NCBI GenBank assembly: GCA_044370335.1
Contig: JBILVS010000003.1
Span: 1-64,000 of the forward strand
Length of the DNA: 64,000 bases
Source of the DNA: REEB509 sp044370335
GTDB taxonomy: Bacteria > Pseudomonadota > Alphaproteobacteria > Caulobacterales > Aquidulcibacteraceae
Direction: 5' to 3'
Below are positions 24,385 through 33,370 of this stretch, one piece after another. The notes under the pieces were generated by a model. That model did not search any database, was not told where the DNA came from, and saw only the letters and a program-made list of their open reading frames with translations. Within the stretch, counting starts at the first letter, position 1. Every line of letters starts with the position of its first letter. A program made the translations under genes and the position numbers.

Positions 24385-25140
24385 ATGCCCTCGTTGCTCA
24401 AATCGACCCCGGCGGAAGGACTGCACACGGTCGCCGAGTTTGCGGGCCGACCGGTGTCGGTGCGCCTGGTCATTGACCGTCGCGCCCGCCGCATCGGCCT
24501 ACGGATTGACTCAACCCGGCGCGAGGCGATCGCCATCAGCCCCTCCAAGCGCGCCGTCCCTGCGACCCTGGAATTTGCCGCCGAACGCGCCGCCTGGATT
24601 ACCCAGCAGCTCGAACGTTTGCCCGATCCTGCGCCCTTCCGGCCCGGCGCGCTGATCCCGTTTCTCGGCGTGCAGCATAGGCTGGAGGCGGTCTCCGGCC
24701 GCGGCCCGGTTGTCGTCGAAGACGCCCCCTGTCCCCGCCTGATCGTGCCCGCGCCGGACATAGCCCTTTTCGCGCCGCGCCTCGCCCGCTTTCTCAAGGC
24801 GGAGGCCAAAGATCGCCTCGCCGAAGCCGTGGACCGCCACGCCGCCACCCTCGGGGCTCGCCCCAGCAGCCTCACCGTGCGGGACACGAAAAGTCGCTGG
24901 GGCTCATGCTCATCGAGCCGCGCCCTCTCGTTCTCCTGGCGCGTGATTTTGGCGCCGCCGGCGGTGCTGGATTATCTTGCCGCCCATGAGGTGGCGCATC
25001 TTTTGGAGATGAACCACTCCCCGCGCTTTTGGGCGCAGGTCGAGCGCTGTTGTCCCGATTGGCGCGTGCATCGCGCTTGGCTCAAGCGCCGCGGCGCGGA
25101 CCTGCACGCCGTCGGCGCCGGAGGCGAACCCGCCGCCTAA
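24385..25140 (+). CDS. YgjP-like zinc metalloprotease (SprT/M48-like, DUF45)
   Basis: The 251-residue protein has a basic beta-rich N-terminal region and the YgjP core: 'DTKSRWGSCSS' (about 168-178), then the zinc-binding helix 'HEVAHLLEMNHS' with His201, Glu202, His205 and third ligand His211, followed by 'RFW' and 'CPDWRVHRAWLK'. This is the COG1451 family of soluble metallopeptidases, whose physiological substrate is not established. Its stop overlaps the PBP1A stop region by 4 bases on the opposite strand. Confidence 0.92.
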   Translation: MPSLLKSTPAEGLHTVAEFAGRPVSVRLVIDRRARRIGLRIDSTRREAIAISPSKRAVPATLEFAAERAAWITQQLERLPDPAPFRPGALIPFLGVQHRLEAVSGRGPVVVEDAPCPRLIVPAPDIALFAPRLARFLKAEAKDRLAEAVDRHAATLGARPSSLTVRDTKSRWGSCSSSRALSFSWRVILAPPAVLDYLAAHEVAHLLEMNHSPRFWAQVERCCPDWRVHRAWLKRRGADLHAVGAGGEPAA

Positions 25141-27380
25141 CCCTCGGGTCCGAAGTCGAGGCTCCGATCAGCGCCGTCGTCAGCCGCCGCCACCGGCGGT
25201 CCGCCGCCCAACGGCGCCCCGAGCGGCGCGCCGCGAACCACCGGCGCAGGCGCCGCCGCAATGGGAGTTTCCGGCGCCGCGACCGAGGGGCCGAGACTGT
25301 AATCGCCGTCTCCTGGCATCGCCAAAGCCCGCACAGGCACGTCCTCCAGCGCCACGAGCATGAAGTCATGCCAGATCGCCGCCGGCAGGGACCCGCCAGT
25401 CACCCGCTGTGTGTCGGCGAACTGATCGTTCCCCACCCACACACCCGTAGCGACCCCCGGCGTGTAGCCGATGAACCAGGCGTCGCGATAATTGTTGCCG
25501 GTCCCGGTCTTGCCGCCGATCTGGCGTCCCTGGATTCGCGCCCGCGTGCCAGTGCCGGCCTCCACGACCCGCGACATGAGCATGTTCATGAAGCGCTGCG
25601 CGCGGCCCTCGATGACCACATCGCCCGGAGCGTGCGGCGATTCCCAAACGACCTGCGGCTGAGGCGTGTCCACCCGACGGATGCGCAGCACGCCGTGTGG
25701 CGTCAGACGCCGTCCCTCCGACGCAAGCGCGCCGTAAGCCTGCGTCAGCTCGATCAGCGTCATGTCCTGCGCCCCAAGGGCGAGCGACCGGTAATTCCGG
25801 AGAGGGGAGGTGATCCCCAGCCGCCGCGCCGTGGCGATGACTTCGGACCCGCCCACCTCATTGGCCAATTGCACCGCCACCGTGTTGATGGATCGCGCAT
25901 AGGCCGAAGTCAGGCTCACCGGGCCTGCAAACTCGCCGTCGAAGTTTCGGGGCTGCCAGTCGCCGTAGGTCACCGGCGCGTCCACTCGCACGGTCCAGGG
26001 CGTGTAGCCGCGTTCCATCGCCGCGAGATAAACGAAATACTTGAACGCCGAACCCGGCTGCCGCCCGGCCTGCGTGGCGCGGTTGAACTGGCTGTCGCCG
26101 TAGTCCCGGCCGCCCACCATGGCGACGATGCCCCCCGTGTCGTCGAGCGACACAAGCGCCGCTTGGCTCACGCCCCGCGCATCGCCTTCCTCCGACAGAT
26201 GCCGCTCGATCGAGGCCTGCGCCGCGCGCTGCGCCTCGATGTCGATCGTGGTCTCCACCACATAGTCGCCGCGCTCGTGCCCGATCACATCGTTCAGCAG
26301 CGGATCGATCCAGTCTCGAAAATAGCCGAGATCGTCGTTCGGGTGCGCCTGCGTCACCTGGATCGGCGCATCCACCGCTCCGAGCCGCTGCTCCTCGGTG
26401 ATGTAGCCTTGCTCCGCCATCGCCTGCAGCACGAGGTTGGCCCGCTCCCGCGCCGCTTCTTCGTTTCGCGCTGGATTGTAGTCCGACGGGGCTTTCACAA
26501 GGCCTGCCAGCAGGGCCGCCTGCGTCAGCGACAGCTGCGAGGCTGGAATGTCGAAATAGCGTTCCGACGCCGCCTCGATCCCCCATGCGCCTGCTCCGAA
26601 ATAGACCCGTGACAAGTACAGCGCGAGGAGGTCCTCTTTGCTGAACCGGGTCTCCAGCCAAATCGCCATCGCGAATTCTTGCGCTTTCCGCCGGAAGGTG
26701 CGCTCGTTCGACAAAAACAGATTCTTCGCAAGTTGCTGGGTAATCGTCGACCCGCCCTGGACCACTGCGCCCGAGCGGATGTTGAGCCACGCGGCCCGCA
26801 TCAGGCCCATGAAATCGACGCCCCAGTGATCTTCAAACCGGCGGTCTTCGATCGCCACGAAGGCCTGGCCGACATAAGGCGGCAGCGTGTCGATATCCAC
26901 CGGCGGCGCCGCCTCCGCCCCCTCGCGCCGGATCACCCGGCCGTTGCGGTCCAAAAAAGTGATGCTGGGCGCATCGCTCGCCGACCACAGATCGTTCGTG
27001 CTCGGCATGTCGTGGGTAACGTAAACGAAGAACGCGAGGATCGCCGCGATCCCGCCGATCCCGGTCCAACCCGCATAGATCGCGGCCCGGCGCACGAAAG
27101 GGCCTTGAGGCTTCTTGAACCGAGGAAACCAAGGCGGCAGGGGAGGGATCCGGGCCAGGAGCGGCCCGATGACCGGCTGGATCGCTGCTGCTGCCTGATC
27201 TTGGCGCGCCTTAACCCACGCCAGGGCCGGCGCGGTTCGCGCCGCAACGAAGGCTTTCCCGGCCCTCAGCCGCCGCCGGGCCGCATGCCACAGCCCGCGC
27301 GCCTTGGTCCCCGCCGCTTTCGCAGCGCCCTGCGCCCGCTGCTGCCACGTCGGCGGTTCTGATCCGGTGGGATCGGTCAT
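25137..27380 (-). CDS. bifunctional penicillin-binding protein 1A family
   Basis: The enzyme polymerises and cross-links peptidoglycan. The 747-residue protein has a basic cytoplasmic tail, one membrane helix (about 99-121), a GT51 glycosyltransferase domain with catalytic Glu179 in 'IEDRRFEDHWGVD' and 'QGGSTITQQLAKNLFL', and a transpeptidase domain with Ser444-x2-Lys447 in 'PGSAFK', 'SIN' at about 497 and 'GGKTGTGN' near 610. A Pro/Ala-rich tail ends the protein. The gene converges with the YgjP-like gene and stands divergent from the Bax-inhibitor gene. Confidence 0.95.
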   Translation of the reverse strand: MTDPTGSEPPTWQQRAQGAAKAAGTKARGLWHAARRRLRAGKAFVAARTAPALAWVKARQDQAAAAIQPVIGPLLARIPPLPPWFPRFKKPQGPFVRRAAIYAGWTGIGGIAAILAFFVYVTHDMPSTNDLWSASDAPSITFLDRNGRVIRREGAEAAPPVDIDTLPPYVGQAFVAIEDRRFEDHWGVDFMGLMRAAWLNIRSGAVVQGGSTITQQLAKNLFLSNERTFRRKAQEFAMAIWLETRFSKEDLLALYLSRVYFGAGAWGIEAASERYFDIPASQLSLTQAALLAGLVKAPSDYNPARNEEAARERANLVLQAMAEQGYITEEQRLGAVDAPIQVTQAHPNDDLGYFRDWIDPLLNDVIGHERGDYVVETTIDIEAQRAAQASIERHLSEEGDARGVSQAALVSLDDTGGIVAMVGGRDYGDSQFNRATQAGRQPGSAFKYFVYLAAMERGYTPWTVRVDAPVTYGDWQPRNFDGEFAGPVSLTSAYARSINTVAVQLANEVGGSEVIATARRLGITSPLRNYRSLALGAQDMTLIELTQAYGALASEGRRLTPHGVLRIRRVDTPQPQVVWESPHAPGDVVIEGRAQRFMNMLMSRVVEAGTGTRARIQGRQIGGKTGTGNNYRDAWFIGYTPGVATGVWVGNDQFADTQRVTGGSLPAAIWHDFMLVALEDVPVRALAMPGDGDYSLGPSVAAPETPIAAAPAPVVRGAPLGAPLGGGPPVAAADDGADRSLDFGPEG

Positions 27381-27620
27381 TCGAGAAAGCCCTCCAAGGC
27401 CCCGTTGCTAGCGCGATTCGTGCGGCCTCAGACGGCGGCCTCAGGCGGCGGCCTCCGTCGGGGACAAGCCGACGACGATTAACCGTACAAAGTTTGGCGT
27501 TACTTGGAATATTCTTTTGTCCGTCCAAACAAGCTTCTGTGACCGGGTTGCACTGCACGACGCTGCGCGCCATATGTGAGACAACGTCTCATGGAATGCC
27601 AGGGGCGAAGGAGAGTTTGT

Positions 27621-28355
27621 ATGAACGACATGCTGGGTCAGGCCCGTTCGATCCCGATGGGCCGCGCCGATATGGCGGTGGACGCCGGTCTGCGCAGTTT
27701 TATGCTTGGGGTCTACAATAAAATGGCGTTGGGCCTTCTGCTGACGGGCCTCCTCGCCTTCGCGGTCGGATCGAACGCCCAGGCGATGGCGCTGGTGTTC
27801 GGCACGCCGCTTCGTTGGGTTGTGATGTTCGGGCCCATCGGCCTGTTGCTGATCTCGGCTTTCGCCATGCGCAACCCGTCCCCCGTGGGCGCGAATGTCA
27901 TCTACTGGAGCGTGGTGTCCCTGATTGGCGTCGGCATGGGCGCGATCGTCTACACCTATACCGTTATTCCGGGCGGCATCATCGCCGTCGCGAAGGCGTT
28001 CCTGACCACCGCGGTGGCCTTCGGCGCTTTGAGTCTCTGGGGTTACACCACCAAGCGTGACCTCACCCCGATGGGCACGTTCCTTATCATGGGCGTAGTC
28101 GGCCTGATCGTGGCGTCGATCATCAACATCTTCATCCAGTCGCCGGCCATGCACTTCGCGATCAGCGTGATCGGTGTGGGGCTCTTCGGCTTGCTGACGG
28201 CCTTTGATACGCAGCGGCTCAAGTATTCGTACTATGAGTACGGCGGTGACGCCCGCGCGCTCAACGTGATCACCACGTTCGGCGCGTTGAGCCTCTACAT
28301 CAACTTCATCAACATGTTCCAATTCATCCTTAGCATCATGGCGCCCCGCGACTGA
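27621..28355 (+). CDS. Bax inhibitor-1/YccA family membrane protein
   Basis: The 244-residue protein has a short cytoplasmic N-terminus ('MNDMLGQARS...') and about seven membrane helices, with 'RSFMLGVYNKMALGLLLTG' beginning the first and 'FDTQRLKYSYYE' in the last loop, the conserved BI-1 signature. Members form pH-sensitive calcium leak channels in some bacteria, and YccA modulates FtsH. The ATG at 27621 follows GAAGGAGAG and is preferred to a start 45 bases upstream. A strong terminator lies 33 bases after the stop, so it is monocistronic. Confidence 0.93.
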   Translation: MNDMLGQARSIPMGRADMAVDAGLRSFMLGVYNKMALGLLLTGLLAFAVGSNAQAMALVFGTPLRWVVMFGPIGLLLISAFAMRNPSPVGANVIYWSVVSLIGVGMGAIVYTYTVIPGGIIAVAKAFLTTAVAFGALSLWGYTTKRDLTPMGTFLIMGVVGLIVASIINIFIQSPAMHFAISVIGVGLFGLLTAFDTQRLKYSYYEYGGDARALNVITTFGALSLYINFINMFQFILSIMAPRD

Positions 28356-28387
28356 CGCTGGACCGATTGGAGATCCCAAATGCGAAA

Positions 28388-28418
28388 GCCCCGGAGCGTG
28401 CTCCGGGGCATTTTTTTT
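28388..28418 (+). terminator. intrinsic terminator after the Bax inhibitor-1 gene
   Basis: A 9-bp perfect GC stem (28388-28396 with 28401-28409; loop CGTG) is followed by A and eight T residues. It lies 33 bases after the stop and is the clearest Rho-independent terminator in the window. Confidence 0.95.
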
Positions 28419-28454
28419 GAATGGTTGGCTACCCAAACTGCAACGCGCGGTGCG

Positions 28455-28808
28455 TCAGTCCACCACCGCGAAGCGCCCTTTGTCGAAGACCTTCAGCACC
28501 GCGCCCAGGTCGTGCCCCCGCCGCAGGATCTGTCCCTGCTGTGCGGTCACGCTGAACGCGCCCTGCTTTCGGGCCAGCGCCGGTCGTTTTTCGATTCGAT
28601 ACAGCGGCGATTCGCTGGCCCGCCGGAACACGCTGAACACGCAGCGATCGCTCAAAGAATCAAGGGCGTAGTCTCGCCACTCCCCCGCGGCCACCATTCG
28701 GCCGTACACACCCAAAATCTGGGTCAACTCGCGTCGATCAAAGAAAATTCGGGCCTCGCCGGACTTTGGCAGCTTCTCCACAGGCGACCCTAAATCATTG
28801 ATTTGCAA
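28455..28808 (-). CDS. DUF2794 family protein
   Basis: The protein has the conserved block of the alphaproteobacterial DUF2794 family: 'FFDRRELTQILGVYGRMVAAGEWRDYALD', 'VFSVFRRASESPLYRIEKRP', 'QGAFSV' and 'LRRGHDLGAVLKV'. Its function is not known. I start it at TTG 28808, because an ideal AGGAGG sits 7 bases upstream and the resulting 117 residues match family length; the only upstream ATG would add about 70 residues that look non-coding. It converges with the Bax-inhibitor gene, and its leader contains an unusual hairpin cluster. Confidence 0.88.
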   Translation of the reverse strand: MQINDLGSPVEKLPKSGEARIFFDRRELTQILGVYGRMVAAGEWRDYALDSLSDRCVFSVFRRASESPLYRIEKRPALARKQGAFSVTAQQGQILRRGHDLGAVLKVFDKGRFAVVD

Positions 28809-28927
28809 AGCGTAGCCTCCTGGTTGAATGGCGCAAGGGATGAAATCGACGACAGGTCTGGTTTTCGCCCTGTTTTCTGCTTGCTTCCGCCATCGCGAGA
28901 GATGATCGTAACCACGTGGCCGGGACG

Positions 28928-29046
28928 GAGAACGCGTTCTCTTCCAGTTTCCATCAGCCCCCCCAGCCCCCTGGGAGTGGACTGCACTCTGACCCGGCCC
29001 GCAGATTTCACGCAAAACGCCGCTGAGCCACGCTCGGCGGCGTTTT
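28928..29046. other. cluster of hairpins ending in a bidirectional terminator-like stem
   Basis: Four inverted repeats follow each other: a perfect 14-bp palindrome at 28928-28941 (GAGAACGCGTTCTC), CCCAG/CTGGG at 28962-28975, GAGTG/CACTC at 28975-28989, and a 14-bp stem with one G-T pair at 29014-29046 flanked by AAAA and TTTT, so it reads as a terminator on both strands. Both neighbouring genes point away from it, so no annotated gene needs termination here. A small RNA or a structured leader of the DUF2794 gene would explain it. Confidence 0.5.
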
Positions 29047-29194
29047 CGTAGGCGGGCGGCCGGCGTCGACTGTCCTGACTATCCGAGGCCGCCTCTGGAC
29101 TCATTCTGCGCCACCCTCAAAAGTGCCTAGATCCACGAACGCGCAGCATGAAGCTTCACGCCGCGTCCCTGGAAAGCGCAAGGGGAAATGCATC

Positions 29195-29935
29195 ATGGGC
29201 GCTTTGCAAGGCCGGGCAGCCCTCGTGACAGGCGCCGCCTCCGGCATCGGTTTTGCCGCGGTGGAAGCTTTCCTGGCGGCGGGCTCTCAGGTTCTCGCCG
29301 TCGATCGCGTTGACGAAGGCATGGCGCGGCTGCGAGAGCGGGGGGCCAAAACCCTCGTCGCCGATCTCGCAGCGGCGTCCGCCTGCGCCGCCGCCGTCGA
29401 CGAAGCGGTCGCGAACTTCGGCCGCCTCGACATTCTCTTCGCCAATGCCGGCGTCGCCCGCGGTGCTCCCGCCGCCGAGATGGACGACGCGGCTTGGGAT
29501 GAGCAGCTCGCCGTCAACTTGAGCGCCCCGTTTCGCATGGCCCGGGCGGCGGCGCCTTATGTCGCGCAAAGCCCTGCCGGCCGCGTGCTGGTGACGGCCT
29601 CGGTTATGGCCGAAGCGACCGATTACGGCCTCGTCGGCTATTGCGCCTCAAAGGCGGGCGTGTTGGGCCTTGTCCGCACCCTGGCCTTGGAGTGGGGCAA
29701 ACACGGCGTCACCGCCAACGCGATCCTGCCCGGCGCGATTGCCACGGGCATGACGCGACCGGTCTGGGAAGCTCGGCCGGACATCGCGGACCTTTGGGCC
29801 AAGAAAGCCGCCCTCAAACGCCTCGGAACTCCAGACGACATCGCTCGCTTGGCTGTCTTCCTCGCCTCCGACGCCGCGGGCTTCATCACGGGCCAAGCCA
29901 TCACGGTCGACGGCGGCCTCACCCTGCGGGTCTGA
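29195..29935 (+). CDS. short-chain dehydrogenase/reductase
   Basis: The 246-residue protein has 'TGAASGIG' near residue 13, an acidic residue after the second strand ('VLAVDRVDEG') indicating NAD use, 'ANAGVARG' in place of the usual 'NNAG', and the catalytic pair Ser in 'VTASVMAE' and Tyr-x3-Lys in 'VGYCASKAG'. 'TGQAITVDGGLTL' ends it. The substrate is unknown. The ATG at 29195 has AAGGGGAA upstream; an in-frame start 72 bases earlier lacks a site. About 80 bases separate it from the ABC operon on the same strand. Confidence 0.88.
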   Translation: MGALQGRAALVTGAASGIGFAAVEAFLAAGSQVLAVDRVDEGMARLRERGAKTLVADLAAASACAAAVDEAVANFGRLDILFANAGVARGAPAAEMDDAAWDEQLAVNLSAPFRMARAAAPYVAQSPAGRVLVTASVMAEATDYGLVGYCASKAGVLGLVRTLALEWGKHGVTANAILPGAIATGMTRPVWEARPDIADLWAKKAALKRLGTPDDIARLAVFLASDAAGFITGQAITVDGGLTLRV

Positions 29936-30016
29936 TCGCGCCATCGCCGATCAGGGCTTCCGTTTCCCTGTGCGCCGTCGTAGAAGCGAGCGCTTCTCAA
30001 ACGGATATCCAAACCC

Positions 30017-30742
30017 ATGCTGTTGCAGGTCGAAGGCTTGCGCAAAAGATTCGGTCGCCGCGTCGCCGTCGACGGCGTCACCTTCTCGGTGGACGCTGGC
30101 GAGATCGTGGGCTTCCTTGGCCCCAACGGCGCCGGCAAGACCACCACGATGCGCATGATCGCGGGCTACCTTGAGCCTGACGAAGGGTTCGCCAAGGTCT
30201 TCAACATAGACGTCGCCCGCGACCGCGCCCGCGCCCAGGAGCGTATCGGCTATCTCCCGGAAGGCGCGCCTCTCTATGAAGAAATGACGCCGATGGCTTT
30301 TCTAGGCTTCCTCGCCAACGCCCGCGGCCTGGGCAAGGACGCCGGCCGCAACGCGGTCCGCCGCGCCGCCCAGGACGCCAATCTGGGCGACGCGATCGAG
30401 CGCCCCATCGGCGTCCTCTCAAAAGGCTATCGCCGTCGGGTGGGCCTCGCCGCGGCCCTGCTGCACGATCCCATGCTCATGATCCTCGACGAACCGACCG
30501 ACGGCCTCGACCCCAACCAGCGCCAGGCCGTCCGCGACCTCATCCGGCGTTTGGGCCAGGACCGCGCGGTTCTGATCTCCACCCACAGCCTGGAAGAGGT
30601 CGCCGCCGTCTGCACCCGCGCTATCGTCATCGACAAGGGCAAGGTGGTTGCCGACGACACGCCCGCCAATCTGGCTGCGGGCCACGCCGACGGCCTCGAA
30701 GGCGCCTTCCGTGCTCTGACCAGTGCGGAGGAAGCCGCATGA
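30017..30742 (+). CDS. ABC transporter ATPase, GldA/NosF-like
   Basis: The 241-residue ATPase has Walker A 'GPNGAGKTTT' (35-44), the signature 'LSKGYRRRVGLA' and Walker B 'LMILDEPTDGLDPNQR', with 'STHSLEEVAAVC' holding the switch His. It belongs to the ABC-2 export group nearest to GldA of the Bacteroidetes gliding genes and to NosF. It is the first gene of a tightly coupled four-gene set: permease, GldG-like protein and DUF4340 protein follow with 4-base overlaps or a 4-base gap. Confidence 0.92.
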   Translation: MLLQVEGLRKRFGRRVAVDGVTFSVDAGEIVGFLGPNGAGKTTTMRMIAGYLEPDEGFAKVFNIDVARDRARAQERIGYLPEGAPLYEEMTPMAFLGFLANARGLGKDAGRNAVRRAAQDANLGDAIERPIGVLSKGYRRRVGLAAALLHDPMLMILDEPTDGLDPNQRQAVRDLIRRLGQDRAVLISTHSLEEVAAVCTRAIVIDKGKVVADDTPANLAAGHADGLEGAFRALTSAEEAA

Positions 30743-31476
30743 TGAAGGGGATGGGGGCAGTCTTCCGGCGGGAACTCCTGAGCTACGCCACGACGCCGGC
30801 GGCCTATGTGTTCGTGGCCGTGTTTTTGTTCGCCGTGAACCTGTTCGCGTTTCAGGTCGGCGGCCTCTGGGATGCGCGGCAAGCGGATTTGAGCCGCTTC
30901 TTCGCGTTTCATCCGTGGATTTTCATGGTGTTTCTGCCTGCCGTGGCCATGCGCCTCTGGTCGGAGGACATCCAGTCCGGCGCGGTTGAACTCTTGATGA
31001 CGCTGCCCGCCTCCACGCCGGCATTGGTGTTGGGCAAGTTCCTCGCCGCCTGGATCGTGGCCGCCGTCGCGCTGCTTCTGACCACGCCTTTGTGGATCAC
31101 CATGAATGTACTGGGCGATCCCGATAACCTCGCGATCTTCGCAGGTTATATCGCAAGCCTTCTGATGGCCGGCGGCTATCTCGCCGTTGGGTCCGCGATG
31201 TCGGCGATGGTCTCCTCTCAGGTTGCGGCCTTCGTCTTGGGCGTCCTGATCTGCTTCATTTTCACGGCCATAGGTCTGCCCCTGGTGCTGGACACGGTCT
31301 CCGGCCTCCTCGGCGGCGGCTTGTCCGAAGTGGTCTCCTCATTGTCCGTGATGCGCCACTTCGAGGCCGCCCAGCGCGGCGTGATCGAGCTTCGCGCCGT
31401 CGTCTTCTTCCTGTCGCTGATGGCGCTGTTCTTGAGCTGGACGGTGCTGGCCGTCGACGCTCGGCGGGGAGGGTGA
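30739..31476 (+). CDS. ABC-2 type permease, GldF-like
   Basis: The 245-residue protein has about six membrane helices. It opens with 'VFRRELLSYATTPAAYVFVAVFL', the beginning typical of GldF/NosY-type permeases, and has 'SEDIQSGAVELLMTLPAS' in the first long loop, matching the conserved ABC-2 segment. Start and stop of the ATPase overlap by 4 bases. It should pair with the upstream ATPase in the inner membrane; the exported cargo is unknown. Confidence 0.9.
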   Translation: MMKGMGAVFRRELLSYATTPAAYVFVAVFLFAVNLFAFQVGGLWDARQADLSRFFAFHPWIFMVFLPAVAMRLWSEDIQSGAVELLMTLPASTPALVLGKFLAAWIVAAVALLLTTPLWITMNVLGDPDNLAIFAGYIASLLMAGGYLAVGSAMSAMVSSQVAAFVLGVLICFIFTAIGLPLVLDTVSGLLGGGLSEVVSSLSVMRHFEAAQRGVIELRAVVFFLSLMALFLSWTVLAVDARRGG

Positions 31477-31480
31477 CGCC

Positions 31481-33370
31481 ATGACCGGACGCCGTTTCGC
31501 CCTTCTCGTGGGCGCCGCCTTCGCCGTGATGTTCGTCGCGCTCAACATGATCGCCAATGTCTGGCTTCGCGACGCCCGCCTCGATCTGACCGAGAACCGC
31601 CTCTACACCTTGAGCCAAGGCTCCAAGACGGTGCTCTCCGGCCTCGCTGAACCGCTGGAGCTCCGCTTCTATTATTCCCGCGAAGCCGCAGGCGCTGATC
31701 CCGCGCTCTCGGCCTATGCCGCTCGCGTCCGCGAACTGCTCTTGAGCTACGCCGCCAACGCCGACGGTATGGTTCGTGTGGTTGAAGTGAACCCTGAGCC
31801 CGATTCAGAGGAGGAAGACGCCGCCCGTCTCGCCGGCCTCCAGCCCCTGGAGCCGCCGGGCCAAGACCCGATTTTTTTGGGCCTCGCCGGCGCCAACGCT
31901 GTCGATGACCGCCAGGCCATTGCCTTCCTCGATCCCGAGCGCGAGCCCTTCCTCGAGTACGACCTCACACGCCTGATCTATGATCTGGATAACCCGAACC
32001 CGCCGCGGATCGGCCTGATCACCACCATGCCGATGGGCGACGAGCCGAACCTGGGGCAGGGGGGCGAGGTCACCGCCAACCTCTTCGGCAGCCAGCTCCG
32101 CGGTCTCTTCGAGGTCGAGGCCCTCAGCCCGGACTTCACGACGATCCCTGACGATATCGACGTCCTCGCCGTTATCCATCCTTGGGGCCTGAGCCCCGGC
32201 CAGCTCTATGCCATCGACCAGTTCGCCCTCTCCAAAGGCCGGCTTCTCGTGGCTGTGGATCCGGCGTCGCTTCTGGCGTTGACGCCGCCCTCCGCTGATC
32301 CTTTCGCGATGATGGCGCCGCCCGCGCCGTCATCGTCCAACCTGGCGCCGCTGTTGTCCGCCTGGGGTCTTGAGCTGTCTTCCGACGTGGTGATGGACCG
32401 CGAAGGCGGCTTCGTCCTCGGCGGCGGCCCTGGCGGGTCTTTCACCTTCCCGCTTTTTCTCCAGGTTCCCGCTGATCGCCTGAGCCGCACCAGCCTCATC
32501 ACCGCGGAGCTGACGGGCGACACGGTCTTTGGCATGGCCGGCGCCCTGCAGGTCAGCGAGCGCGAAGGCCTGACAGCCGAAACCCTCGCCCGCACCACCG
32601 GCGAGACAATGCGTATCCCGGCGGAGTTCGCCCTCCAACAGCCCAGCCCGGACATGATCGACCAGATGTGGCAGCCCACCGCTCGGACCGAGATCCTGGC
32701 GGTACAGCTGACCGGCCGGCTGACCAGCGCTTTCGCCACGGGCGCGCCTCCCGAAGCGGGCCTTGGCGATCAATCCGCGCGCCTGACCGCGACGCCCGAA
32801 GGCCAGAGCGCCCAGATCGTCGTCGTCGGCGACACCGACTTCCTCTTGGACGGATTCTACTTCCAGCAAGGCCAGCTGATTTTCGACAACCTGTTCTTCG
32901 CCCTGAATACGGTCGAGGCCCTGTCCGGCTCGGAAGCGCTGATTTCCCTGCGCTCCCGCGCGCCCTCCACGCGCCGCCTCACCGTGCTCGATGAAATGGA
33001 AGAGCAGGCCCGCGCAGACTTCCAGGCGAGCCTCGAGGCCGCCGAATCCGAACAGGCCGCCACCGAACAGCGCCTGCGCGAACTGCAAAGCCGCGGCCAG
33101 GGCTCGGGCTTCCTCGACGGCGAAGGCGCCGCCTCCCTGACGCCTGAGGAACAGTCGGAAATCAATCGCTTCATGACCAACGCCCAGGCCTTGCGCGATC
33201 AGGTCCGCGACATCCGTCGCGATCTCCGCCGCGCCACCGACAGCCTCCAGGGCTGGGTCGTGGGCCTCAATCTGTGGGTGGCCCCGCTTCTCGTCGGCGC
33301 CGTGGGCGTCATCGTCCTGACCCGCAGAAATCGCCGACAAAGCCAGCGCCGCGAGGAGGCTAAGGCATGA
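31481..33370 (+). CDS. GldG-like ABC auxiliary protein
   Basis: The 629-residue protein has an N-terminal membrane helix (about 7-26), the conserved 'DLTENRLYTLSQGSKTVLSGLAEPLELRFYYS' block of GldG/IFT52-like ABC auxiliary proteins, a large extracytoplasmic domain with 'IAFLDPEREPFLEYDLTRLIYD' and a DxD-like 'VVVGDTDFLLDGFY', a charged helical stretch of coiled-coil character (about 505-590) and a final membrane helix (about 598-616). It lies between permease and DUF4340 protein and is presumably the periplasmic partner of the transporter. Confidence 0.88.
   Translation: MTGRRFALLVGAAFAVMFVALNMIANVWLRDARLDLTENRLYTLSQGSKTVLSGLAEPLELRFYYSREAAGADPALSAYAARVRELLLSYAANADGMVRVVEVNPEPDSEEEDAARLAGLQPLEPPGQDPIFLGLAGANAVDDRQAIAFLDPEREPFLEYDLTRLIYDLDNPNPPRIGLITTMPMGDEPNLGQGGEVTANLFGSQLRGLFEVEALSPDFTTIPDDIDVLAVIHPWGLSPGQLYAIDQFALSKGRLLVAVDPASLLALTPPSADPFAMMAPPAPSSSNLAPLLSAWGLELSSDVVMDREGGFVLGGGPGGSFTFPLFLQVPADRLSRTSLITAELTGDTVFGMAGALQVSEREGLTAETLARTTGETMRIPAEFALQQPSPDMIDQMWQPTARTEILAVQLTGRLTSAFATGAPPEAGLGDQSARLTATPEGQSAQIVVVGDTDFLLDGFYFQQGQLIFDNLFFALNTVEALSGSEALISLRSRAPSTRRLTVLDEMEEQARADFQASLEAAESEQAATEQRLRELQSRGQGSGFLDGEGAASLTPEEQSEINRFMTNAQALRDQVRDIRRDLRRATDSLQGWVVGLNLWVAPLLVGAVGVIVLTRRNRRQSQRREEAKA

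Noticed and set aside
28861..28960. Possible SRP (4.5S) RNA because of a GGAAGC-like stretch on the minus strand
   Set aside because: The conserved apical loop and adjoining bulge sequence are not present.
28803..29051. 82-codon plus-strand frame across the hairpin cluster
   Set aside because: Low-complexity, Ser/Pro/Arg-rich, no ribosome site, and overlaps strong inverted repeats; more likely non-coding.
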